From: Rachicladosporium sp. CCFEE 5018
Taxonomy: Eukaryota; Ascomycota; Dothideomycetes; Cladosporiales; Cladosporiaceae
Length of the DNA stretch: 64,000 bases
Reading direction: 5' to 3'
Assembly: GCA_002077045.2 (NCBI GenBank)
Contig: KZ111148.1
Span: 704,088-768,087 of the forward strand
The first letter of the stretch is position 1. Every line of letters starts with the position of its first letter. Position numbers and translations under genes: made by a program. Below are positions 54,670-64,000 of the stretch, piece after piece. The notes beneath the pieces were generated by a model. It was not told the DNA's origin, ran no database searches, and saw only the letters and a program-made list of their open reading frames with translations.

Positions 54670-55955
54670 GGCTGACAGAAAGTTGGAGAGACGCAACAGT
54701 AAGAAAGACTCGTATGAATGGAGGCGGCTGAACGCACCTTGAGACCCGCGAACTGACTTACCTCTGCCTTATATGCTTCATAAAAGCCGATGGGAATGAC
54801 AGCTTCCCCGCAGCATTGCCATGTGGTCCGCTAGTCCAGCAAGACGAATACACGTTGAAGCGCTCGAGATCATCGCAAAGCCTGGATCGTATTTGTTGCA
54901 GTTCCGAGAAGTGAGGTCACAACGCGGGCAGAGTTTGGCCAGAGAGAGTATGTCGAGCCCCAGCGAGCGATGCAAAGGGCAGTTGCATCCCCAGCGTAAC
55001 CTGTAGTCAAGCACGCTGTCAGCTACATCTATCTGGTGGCGACAAACATTGTCGTTAGACGACATAGATTTCAGATCTCGCGTCTTCTACGCACACACCC
55101 TGAGCGGCATTACTGTCACTTTCTGGAATACCCCATGGGTAGTCGCTGTAGTGAGATTTCTTACAGCACTTATCGGGCAGACTACGTGGCTGAACATTTG
55201 AAACTCCAGTCAGGCCTCTAGTGTAGTGTGACTCGGTGCTGCTGAGACCAGCTCGGTGACAGAACTCCATGGCGTTTGATTCGAAGATGGTTGTCTCGCA
55301 GGTCCTTGAGCTTGGATATCCAGACATACAGTACAGCACAACTCTGATGTACCCCGCGGTGTGTCGTGCATGGCTAGCGTGTGGGATGAGAAGCTCCCGA
55401 TGCACCAGGCCGAAAAGAGTAGAGGCGCAGCTCGGTCTGATTTGCCCGACGCGCCGAAGTCATGTTTAGAGATCGCAGGGAGTGACTGTATTGTCGACAA
55501 AATGACTCTCCAGGCACCCTGGTCATTCCCGGACGCAAGCGAGACTCGAAGATGCGGCGAAGTGGGGGTTTCAATGGACAATGCGGGTTGAGAAAGGATT
55601 CGAAATGAAAGCAAAGTAATGCCGAGCACGTGCCCGAGCTGGTTCGAGACTTTCCGCGCTCAATTCGAAGCACTTCCCGACTCATTCATACACCTTGCAG
55701 TGGTCCAGAGCTCGAGCTCTTGTCGCATTTCCGCGAGATCTCCCTCATGTCGTTCTGTGCGCCCCGTTCTTGTGCTTGCGTTCCACCAGATTGATCACGC
55801 GTGGACTTACGATCGCTACCGAGATAGATCACATGCTCCATCACATCATAAAGTTAGAAGCCGACGTGTGGAGTCTGAAAAGCCGCGACCTCGAGCCCCA
55901 TGGGCGACGCTTGGCGGAGAACATCATTCTAAAGGACAGGGTATTCGCTTGAGGG
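54670..55955. other. Divergent intergenic region between hydrolase and cyclin genes, copy B
   Basis: Matches 21893-23178 closely. No supported gene. Confidence 0.5.
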
Positions 55956-56855
55956 ATGGAAGATGGGGCTCACGCTCGAGATCGCGGCCCCCAGGCCACG
56001 GTGGCTCATTCGCCGCCTCCAGCGCCAAATCCGAATGCCCGCCAACCCAGCATCCCCAATAGCGACACAGCTTCTCAATCAGACTCCCCACTGCGGCTGA
56101 CGGACTCAACTTGGAACATTCAAAGCACGTCTGCGTTGTCAGCCCTTCGCACCCTGTCACTGGCCCTCGAGAGCCTCAGCGAAGCAACAGGCGATGTTCC
56201 GCCCACCCCTCCTATCTCCAGGCCTACCGCTCCAATGCGACGCGCCTCCTCACCCTTGCACGCCATCACGAACCCTTTCGAAGCCTTCCCTATCGGCTCC
56301 CCAGAGGCGCACCCACACGAGGCAATCGCAACGCCGAAGATCGGCGCTGACGCCGAAGAGCACTACATCCAGCATACTGCCATAGCGCGACGCTTCTTCA
56401 GTAAGACTGCACCAGGCTTCAGCATCGGAGAATACCTTGAGCGCATGCATAAGTGGTGTCCACATTCCCCAGGCGTCTACCTAGCGGCTGCACACTACAT
56501 CACTCGTCTTTGCGTGACAGAATTTCTAGTACCGGCTACTTCTCGGACAGTGCACCGGCTCGCTTTGGCAGCTATACGCATCGCTGCGAAGGTACTCGAG
56601 GACCATAAGTGGGCACAAGAGAGAGTTGCCAAGGTCGGTGGCATCTCAAGACGGCAGCTGCTCGGTCTTGAGGTCGCTCTATGCTTTTTGCTGGACTTTG
56701 ACCTTTGGGTCGATGAGTCCGGACTGGCATCGAGTGTCTTTGCACTGCAGCAAGCTGCCAGGCATGGAGGTGGGGTGAAAGGAAGTCTGAGGGAGGGCTT
56801 CAGAATGGCCATACCTGCAAGAAAGCGGCCTGACTTCTTGGCCGTGGCTTCATGA
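55956..56855 (+). CDS. Pho80-like (PCL-type) cyclin, copy B
   Basis: 299 residues, same length as copy A. The cyclin box is identical in nearly all positions; differences are mainly in the disordered N-terminus (for example HARDR for HGRDG) and the last 60 residues (GLASSVF for ELAASVF). Both copies look functional. Confidence 0.88.
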   Translation: MEDGAHARDRGPQATVAHSPPPAPNPNARQPSIPNSDTASQSDSPLRLTDSTWNIQSTSALSALRTLSLALESLSEATGDVPPTPPISRPTAPMRRASSPLHAITNPFEAFPIGSPEAHPHEAIATPKIGADAEEHYIQHTAIARRFFSKTAPGFSIGEYLERMHKWCPHSPGVYLAAAHYITRLCVTEFLVPATSRTVHRLALAAIRIAAKVLEDHKWAQERVAKVGGISRRQLLGLEVALCFLLDFDLWVDESGLASSVFALQQAARHGGGVKGSLREGFRMAIPARKRPDFLAVAS

Positions 56856-57820
56856 GGCCTGCAACTTCCAGTGCAGCCTTTAAGACACGGGAAGGAAAAG
56901 CGATGAAGCATTTGGCGTTGGCGTTCGAGGTGATACCCCATGTTTGGCGCAATCAATTGTTATGTAGAGGGCACCGAAAAGTCTTCACTCCCTCGGGTAC
57001 ACAGTAATAAATGCGAATGCTGTCAATTGAAATCACAGCGATCATCACAATACTCGCACGACGAGGCCGTTGTAGATCTCATTGTCATTGTTCTGGCAAG
57101 TATGGAAAACCTCACTTCATCGCCTATGTATGTTCTTCCTCGGCAGCGGTGCAGTCTCTCGTACTGTAGCGTCGCGGATCTCAGTTTTGACGCCGACTCG
57201 TGTGCAACAAGCTCTCTGAACACTTCAGCCCTTCACAATTAGCCGCTCTACAGGCAAAAGTCTCCGCCAAGCACGACACCTGACACATGCCCATCCTGTA
57301 CCCCAGCTTTCGTATCCCAAACATGGAGATCGTATGGTGCCGAGACAATGCTCCGCAGAGTGCCAAGGCTCGTTAACCTGCAGCATGTTGGCGTAGCATG
57401 TCGACGTTACGGCGAGCGTGGTGTTGGGACGTGCAGCCGGGTCTCACGGTGCGGAGTTGGAGGAGGTATATGGGGTCATGGTCGCACCGTACTCAACGGC
57501 GGCCTACTTCAGGACGGCTTCGTGACTGTGGGATTGGTTCCTGACTACGACCGCAGTGGACTCATCAGAGGGTACAACGGCCATTCTTGCTTCTCCCAAC
57601 GTCTGAGCCATCTCTTGTGGATCGATCAATTGCGCACGAGACAGCAGGACAGAGTCGACTTCGCCCGGAGAGACCGACACCCTTGCGTGTTACAACCAAA
57701 TCGTTGACGGGATCCGTTTTCTCTGAGGTCGCAGCACAGCGATTTCGCCGCCGCAGCTGAACTTGTAGAAGTACCCGGTACCCATCGCACATCCGGAGAC
57801 TCTGGGTTCTGATCGCAATC
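56856..57820. other. Intergenic upstream of MFS transporter, copy B
   Basis: Divergent from copy A between about 56960 and 57520 with several replaced blocks, then similar again near the transporter start. No supported gene. Confidence 0.5.
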
Positions 57821-59740
57821 ATGGGTCAAGGAGGCGACTCACACAATGCTGGCGCCGGTGACCCCATCTTGACCCTCGCTGTCGAGCAGGACACGGTACC
57901 GTAGGCGTCTCCACGAACTATCTAGTATATCTCCTGAGACTGACCAAACGCAGATGGTACAAGAAGCGTAATCTCCGCTACCTCTACCTCATGCTGATTC
58001 CGACATGCATGGGCATTGAGATCACGTCTGGCTGGGACTCGGGCATGATCAACGCAGTCCAGATTGTGCCGGCCTGGAAGACGTACTTCGGCCATCCGGC
58101 GGGCGCTTTGCAGGGCATCTTGGCAGCAATGTACTCTCTGGGCGCTATATGCAGTTTGCCTATCGTTCCCATTGTCAACGATAAGCTAGGAAGACGATGG
58201 GCGATCTTCATCGGCAGCTGGAGTAAGTGCCGCATGAGTACTAAGCTTAACCTCTTGCAGAGCGCTGACTTCTGGCAGTCATGATCTTCGGTGCCATCCT
58301 TCAAGGCGCTTCGAACGGTGTCGGCATGTACCTCGCTGCCCGGTGGTTCCTCGGCTTCGGAATTCCTATGTGTATCGTTGCCGCTTCCTCCCTACTTGGA
58401 GAGCTGGGATATCCTAAAGAGCGTCCGATCTTGACCTCATTGTTTAACGCTTCTTACTTTGTTGGAGCCATTCTGGCAGCTGGCATCACGTTCGGTACAC
58501 AAAAGATCAGTGGAGACTGGAGCTGGCGCATTCCGTCTCTGCTGCAGATGGCACCTTCCTTGTTTCAGGTCTCGCTCATTTTGTAAGCTGAACCTTTGGA
58601 CGGCTATATAATTCGATGATGACTCACTGACCCTTTCGCAGCCTCATTCCCGAGTCGCCCCGATTCCTCATCAGCAAAGACCGCCACGAGGAGGCTCGCG
58701 CAATCCTGATCAAGTACCATGCCGAAGGCGATGCTAGCTCTCCACTCGTCAACGCCGAAATTGCGCAGATCGAGACGACGATTAAGCTCGAGCTTGAGGC
58801 TTCCAAGCGGTCCTGGCTTGACATGTTGCGCACCCCGGGTATGCGGAAGCGTGTGCTGATCGCCGGACTACTTGGGCTCTTCACCCAATGGTCTGGCAAC
58901 ACCCTCATCTCGTACTACCTCGACAAGATCTTGACGACCATCGGTATCACGGACTCCTCGGTGAAGGGCAAGATCAACATTGGGCGTACGTTTCGCATGC
59001 TATGCACACATGACCTCTCGCAATATGACTGACACGATTCTAGGATCATGCTGGGACCTTGTCAACGGTGTTACCCTCGCGCTGGTTGTCAAGCGCTTCC
59101 GCCGCCGGACTATGTACCTGGTGTGCACATGCTCACTTCTAGTCGTATACGTCGGATGGACGATCACTCAACAACAGTTCCTGGTCACCCAGAAAGCCGC
59201 GCTGGGCAATCTCGTGCTCTTCTGGATATTCCTGTACTCGCCTTGCTACAACACAGGCTACAACGCCCTGACATATACCTTCCTGGTCGAGCTGTTCCCG
59301 TTTGCACAGCGTGCACGTGGTATCGCCATCTTCCAGTTCTTTGGTCGAGGTGCCGGTTTCTTCAACACCTTTGTCAACCCAATCGGCCTTGACAGTGGGT
59401 CTCTTGTCGAGACTTGTCTATTCATCTGCTGACCGTGATTAGACATTGGCTGGAAATACCTCATCACCTACTGCTGCTGGATCGCTTTCGAGATCTGCGT
59501 CGTCTACTTTCTCTTTCCCGAGGTAAGATCCCTTTTCGATACTTGCGCGCATCTTACTGACAACATCTACAGACGAGTGGCCGTACACTCGAGGAGTTGG
59601 CGTTCTTGTTTGAGGACCATGCTTTGGCCGACAAGGCTACGGCCGCCACCGACAAGCAGTTGCACGGCGGGTCCATCACCATGAATGAGATTGCGGACAA
59701 GAATGAAGCTGTGCAAGTCGAGAATAAGCAGGTGGCATGA
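57821..59740 (+). CDS. MFS sugar transporter, copy B
   Basis: Seven exons: 57821-57900, 57954-58222, 58279-58582, 58642-58985, 59044-59394, 59443-59522, 59573-59740; 531 residues. All exon lengths equal copy A; introns 3 and 5 differ in length (59 and 48 nt) and intron 5 has a GTGGGT donor instead of GTGAGT. Proteins are nearly identical (I for V and G for E type changes only), with the VELFPFAQRARG and PETSGRTLEE motifs kept. The matching exon lengths with drifting introns confirm the gene model. Confidence 0.9.
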
Positions 59741-59961
59741 GCGTAGGGCCGAGTACATGTTGACCTGGACCAAGCAAACTCGTGTATACTATCAGTACAT
59801 AAATAAGTGGAATTCTGCATCTTCATCCCCTCATTTCCGTGATCACCGTCACTGCACGTGTCCACGTGACCCGGGAAAGCGGAAGGGGACAGCAAATGTG
59901 TATCATCGAGTCCACACGGGCAAGAATTAATCACGCTCGTCGAGAGGAGCAATAAGAATGG
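59741..59961. other. Transporter 3' region with a ~40-bp indel relative to copy A
   Basis: About 40 bases at 59811-59855 are absent from copy A. No gene; the extra block has no obvious repeat structure. Confidence 0.5.
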
Positions 59962-60049
59962 CGACCAACATGGGACTCGAACCCACAACCTTCCGCTAGC
60001 CAATCATGAGACGTAGGAGGCGGACGCTCTACCATTGAGCCAATCGGCC
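59962..60049 (-). tRNA. tRNA-Arg(CCT) with 16-nt intron, copy B
   Basis: All 88 bases, intron included, equal the copy A tRNA, although the flanking 60 bp on its upstream side are heavily changed. Anticodon CCT, intron after position 37. The sharp edge of identity shows selection on the tRNA. Confidence 0.93.
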
Positions 60050-60547
60050 AATCAGGGACGAGATTGGCTCTTGCACAATTATAAAGACATCATGTGAACG
60101 TCGCGAAAGAGGCAAACTAAGGAACTCGAGATCCTGTCGATAACCGACGTCACTGTTGAACCCCAATAACATTCTTGCTCCCTGTCCGCGCCTGTCCTAC
60201 TCCGTACGACGATACCTTGCATACCCCACTCCGCGGCGATCAACAATGGCCCCTGCAAGTCCGGCAAAGACCTACAAGCATATGAACGTCTTACAGCGCA
60301 AAGCTCTCTTGCCATCATGATGCAACTTTCAACGGGCATCACGCGTCCCTATCGAGACCTCCAGGGCTCGGTCGAGCACCCGAACTGCGTCGGCAAGCAT
60401 ACAGCGCGTGTCATGAACAGCGCAAGTATATGCCGATGTGTCAGGGAAAGATGAGTAGGTAACGGTATCGGTCTCTCTAGTCAATACCCTCTACATCCGC
60501 TGCGAGAGTCCCATGCAGAAGCGGCATCATGCCCTCAGCGTCAGAAG

Positions 60548-60762
60548 CAGAGCCTTCGAAGAAGCAGATTCATCTTTGACTTCTTCGAAACGGCTTCCAC
60601 GGGCAACCATGAGAGCTCGGGCCAATAGATGGTGCCAGGCGAAAAGTCGCCGAAGAAAGATAGCATAGAACAATACATTGATCTCGCTGAGCTTGCCAAG
60701 AAGCACAGACCCACATGAATCTTCTTTACCGACAGATACGTGGGACATGACATATGTGCGGA
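60548..60762 (+). pseudogene. Relic of a luciferase-like flavin monooxygenase N-terminus, copy B
   Basis: Same pieces as copy A: HL then a shift to DFFETASTGNHE, the shared TAG (60626), MVPGEKSP, LAELAKKHRPT, then a private TGA (60716, Cys codon in A), IFFTDRYVGHDI. TASTGNH is closer to the family than the copy A version. Dead in both copies. Confidence 0.6.
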
Positions 60763-60827
60763 GGTAAGACGATGGTTGATCGGGTCGAGAGCAAAGCAAA
60801 CTGACGCTCGTGGAGTCTATTAGTTCA

Positions 60828-61915
60828 CTACATCTGCACCATTAACTTCCGGCCTCCCATATCGCCAGCTCTTAGCACCGAGAGGCCCTGCTCGATGCTT
60901 ACAAGTCCACCTTCGAACACTTCGATATCTGGCAGTACGACACTCCCTTCGCCGGTTAGTCGATTGAGTTCCTCCGCATATGTCCGATTGTCCGTTTCTA
61001 TGACGAATCGTTTCATCTCGACAGCAGCGACTGTGACATTACTTGGTACATCCTGCCCGTCCTTCAGGAGAGCCAAGGCTGCCAGTGTGCTCGGCCTGAA
61101 ATTGGACAGCACTTGCAGACAATAGCCCGCGGTTGCGTTACCAACGATGTCGATAGCTACGTCCAGACTGTCACCAGTGATAGCGCGGATCGCAGCGACT
61201 ATGTCCTCTTGCGACTTGTGGTCCCGAACGATGACATGAGCAGCACCCAGTCGCTTGGCCAGGCTCCGAGTCTTCGCGGACGTGACGGTGACGACCTGGA
61301 GACCAGACAATTTGGCTAAGTGAATGGCGAATTGACCCGTGATTGTCGAGCCGCCCCAAATCAGGATATGTCGACTTTGTTCGCTGTCGGGGGTGACACT
61401 GAGCCTCGATCGAATCGCTGAGGCCGGGATAGTGACAGCGAGTCACTTCCATAGCGTCATGGCGGCCGTCAAAGCAGCAACACCCAGACAGGCACCGGAC
61501 TTGAATGAGAGTGATGCAGGGAGCGGAAGCACAGTATGCTGTGGCACAACGCAAACTTCTTGAAAGGTCCCGGCTCTTTGATCACGATAGTACGTGCCTG
61601 ACTTGAATTAGCATCAGATCGTACTTCTCCAACGATCGATCACACTTACTCGTCCACACACGATCGCCTATGGTAAGATGGTGCACGTCGGACCCAATAG
61701 CCTCCACCACGCCTGTTGCCTCGCGTCCTCCGATCTATGGGAAACTTGGCATGCAGAAGTTGTAGTCGACAGACTTCCAGTCGATAGGATTGAGCCCCAC
61801 TGCCTTGATTCGGATCATGATTTCGTTGGGATTGTCGATGGTAGGATATGGGATGGCGTTGGTCATGCCATAGATGTGCTTAGCCACGACACATAAGGCC
61901 TGGATTGACCGAGGT
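60828..61915 (-). pseudogene. Relic of a zinc-type medium-chain oxidoreductase, copy B
   Basis: Better preserved than copy A: ALCVVAKHIYGMTNAIPYP, IMIRIKAVGLNPIDWKSVDY, then TAG at 61737-61735 where the family has Trp before IGGREATG, VVEAIGSDVHHLTIGDRVWT, a GTAAGT donor of a probable ~50 nt intron, GTFQEVCVVPQHTVLPLPA, a TGA at 61445-61443 shared with copy A, HILIWGGSTITGQ, and an uninterrupted last 160 codons to VLRAGDMGGRKLMVQM. Two stops make it non-functional as read. The shared TGA predates the split of the copies; the TAG is private. Confidence 0.75.
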
Positions 61916-62972
61916 GTATCTCGGATCGGGGTGTGGGTGCGCTTTTCGACGATCCAACCGTGGTCTCCGAGGATGAGTATGGCAAGTCGTCTTTGAGTGA
62001 AAGATTCGAAGAAGCGTATGCGTCCGTGGCCTCTCCAATATGAACCTGTGACGGATCATCTTTGCCAAAGCAGGAGAATGATTTTCGAAGCATGGCAGAC
62101 AGAGGCTTTCGAATATCTCTGTCTTATCTAGATACCCTGTCAAATCTATCGCAATCTATGTACCGTAGCAGGAAGTCACGAGCTACGGGAAATCGAGGTA
62201 GCGGAACTCCATACCGACCAATCTGTAGAGGTCAACAGACCACTTTGCGAGCGATTGATATGAAGGTTGAATCGACAACCTCCGATGTTGACGCGCAGCA
62301 TAGTGAAATCAGATCGGGCGCTTCCATCATCACCTTTTCCTTCTTCCGTTCAAGTGGACACTGTGCGTTAGTAAGTCGCTTGAAGGTATGCGATGGCGAC
62401 ATCGAGCTTCTCCGCCCTCTTGCATGAACTCCGTATCTATTTCTCAAGGCGGCATGCTACTATCTAGCGCATATCCAAGAGACACACGAGCGGTGACGTT
62501 GGCGAACACCATGAGAGCATCATCAATGGCCGTAAGGTATGTAAGCCTCAAATTTCTCTGGAGACTTTAGATCCCTATGCTACGTCAAGATGTGCAGCGA
62601 CCTGGCTGCTCCGGGGACCTAGGAGCTGCGATGCTATCTGTAGCACGGCTACTACATCGAGGGAAGCATTCAAGTGAGACCCAGAGCCAGACACGATCAT
62701 GCCTCAGCGTGGCCCTCAAACCATTAGTTACGGACCGGGTAATATGTCGCTTCATCGCTACAGACAGGCTGATGCATGCATGCTCTACATGACATCGGTC
62801 TAGAGTGCTGTAAGGGCTGCTAGACTCATCATGTCGATACTTATGCATCCTCCATTCAGCTTCACCGGACAAGGTCATGAACCGGGCGTTCAGATGCGGG
62901 GTCTCTGAGAGCTCTCTTGCGATCTGTGGATCGGGTTGAGAAGTGTCAGTGCTGCATCACAACGACTCAGCC
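61916..62972. other. Decayed region with coding-like fragments, copy B
   Basis: Equivalent of 29096-30161. The minus-strand fragment DALMVFANVTARVSLGYAL with the TGA before EIDTEFMQ recurs at about 62415-62535. Copy A has a short insertion just upstream of it. No intact gene. Confidence 0.4.
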
Positions 62973-64000
62973 ATGGCCGAGGAGAACAAGTTAAGCGTAC
63001 TCGTCGTTGGTGGCGGTGGCGTTGGCACCATCGTTGCTGTGAATCTGGAAGCGGGTGGACACGCCAAAGTTACCCTTGTACTTCGATCGAATTTCTCCAA
63101 GGTCTCTCGAGATGGCTTCTCCATCCGATCCGTCGACCACGGTAACCTTAATGGATGGCGACCTCATGAAGGTAGCACGTGAGAGTATAGTGACAATCTT
63201 GACTCGAAGCTGACACATCAGCTAGTGGTCGATCAAGTGCCTGCGATTGGCCTCGGAGAGCCAGGTTTTGACATCGTGGTGTGCTGCACGAAGAACACTC
63301 CAGACTCAACACCCAGTATCGAAGAGCTCATCCGGCCAGCGGTGATTCCTGGTTACACGACGGTCGTCTTGATCCAGAATGGGCTCAACATCGAACTTCC
63401 ACTTGTGGCGCAATTCCCGCAGAACGTAATCCTCTCTGGAGTGTCTTTCATGGGTTCTCATGAGCCCGAGTCCGGAGTCATCGAGCATGACTTCGAAGAC
63501 AAGCTGGTCGTGGGAGCATTTCGAAACCCTGGCACCAGCGCAGCACTCTCCAATGCACGTGCTCGGGATTTCGTAGGACATTACTCTGCCGGAGGCAAGA
63601 CAGTGTGCGAATACACAGCCGACGCCAATCGCTCGAGATGGGAGAAGCTGGTGTACAACGCCACCATGAATCCCATCTGCGCCATTCTGCGTACTGACAC
63701 AGCCACCCTTCGTCTCTCGGACAGCATAGAGAACTTAGTCCGGCCTGCGATGGAAGAGATCAGAGCTGCCGCTTCAGCCAATGGCTACAATTTGGATGCC
63801 TCCATCGCACAGAGAATGATCGACATGGACCCAATGGAGATCTTCTTCAAGCCCTCCATGTGTATGGACGCATTGAAGGGTAATCTGATCGAGTTCGAAA
63901 ATCTCGTGGGCGAGCCGCTTAGAGCGGGTAAGAAGCACGGCGTGGCGATGCCTGTTCTCACTGTCATATACGATATGTGCAAGATGCTGCAGTGGCAACT
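62973..64000 (+). CDS. Ketopantoate-reductase-like protein (ApbA/PanE family), copy B, runs off the window
   Basis: Exon 1 62973-63171, a 54 nt intron, exon 2 from 63226 to the window end. Adds to copy A the C-terminal part: MDPMEIFFKPSMCMDALKGN, IEFENLVGEPLRAG and KKHGVAMPVLTVIYDM. This matches the family's C-terminal domain, in which the E-N pair and the KPSM(x)D segment contribute to substrate binding. The stop codon is beyond 64000. Differences from copy A are few (GEPGFDIVV for GKPGFDTVV). Confidence 0.85.

Larger units (their letters stand above)
31113..63823. repeat. Copy B of the ~33 kb duplicated locus
   Basis: Uninterrupted second copy of the locus, starting at the equivalent of base 197 of copy A and continuing past the point where copy A breaks off. 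Because it has no gap it carries the complete RAD51-like and MRP51-type genes that are cut in copy A. Bases 63824-64000 extend the last gene beyond the copy A break. Gene order and orientation match copy A throughout. Confidence 0.97.

Noticed and set aside
1..64000. Transposons, CRISPR arrays, prokaryotic operons or viral genes
   Set aside because: No transposase, reverse transcriptase, integrase, terminal repeat pair, regularly spaced repeats or viral hallmark frame was seen; gene structure is eukaryotic throughout.

Overview
This is eukaryotic, filamentous-ascomycete DNA. Genes are compact and cut by many 48-60 nt introns with GTRNGT donors, CTRAC branch points and YAG acceptors. The gene set is typically fungal: a Pho80-type cyclin, an MRP51-type mitoribosomal protein, an MFS sugar transporter, C2H2 regulators and a GTE-like glutathione transferase. 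The style suggests Dothideomycetes (black-yeast type), but the species cannot be fixed from this window.

Layout: the window is the same ~33 kb locus twice, in the same orientation. Copy A is 197-31012 and copy B is 31113-63823, separated by a 100-N gap at 31013-31112. A second 100-N gap (15676-15775) cuts copy A and replaces 1,990 bases that are present in copy B at 46554-48543. The copies differ by a few percent by eye, with hotspots of much stronger divergence. Copy A is in two pieces, both pieces are contiguous in copy B, and the copies meet at an N gap inside a gene. This fits two haplotypes or homeologues of a diploid or hybrid genome scaffolded head-to-tail better than a proven tandem duplication.

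Order in each copy (A coordinates): a Cys-rich candidate gene (1.1-1.7 kb); C2H2 zinc-finger gene 1 (1.8-3.0); a GTE-class glutathione S-transferase (3.2-4.1, broken in A, intact in B); a gene-free 1.9 kb with an X-box-like site; zinc-finger gene 2 (6.0-7.5); a Cys/His-rich candidate (8.0-8.6); zinc-finger gene 3 (8.7-10.0); galactose-1-phosphate uridylyltransferase (10.9-12.2); a small secreted Cys-rich protein (13.2-13.6); a membrane protein resembling ICMT/DUF1295 proteins (minus, 13.7-14.6); a RAD51-family recombination protein (15.1-); MRP51-type mitoribosomal protein (minus, -16.9); a disordered/coiled-coil protein (minus, 17.2-18.8); an epoxide hydrolase (minus, 20.8-21.9); a Pho80-like cyclin (23.2-24.1); an MFS sugar transporter (25.0-27.0); intron-containing tRNA-Arg(CCT) (minus, 27.1-27.2); relics of a flavin monooxygenase and a medium-chain oxidoreductase (27.7-29.1); and a ketopantoate-reductase-like gene running into the gap (30.2-31.0) and, in B, off the window end.

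The genes do not form one obvious pathway. The first 10 kb is an accessory-looking block: three related zinc-finger genes share one intron position inside finger 1, next to a decaying GST. The middle is housekeeping. The right end is a graveyard of oxidoreductases. Comparing the copies is the most informative reading: it confirms splice sites, exposes one-copy damage (GST, a zinc ligand, a cysteine, premature stops), and points to a GC-AG intron in zinc-finger gene 2.
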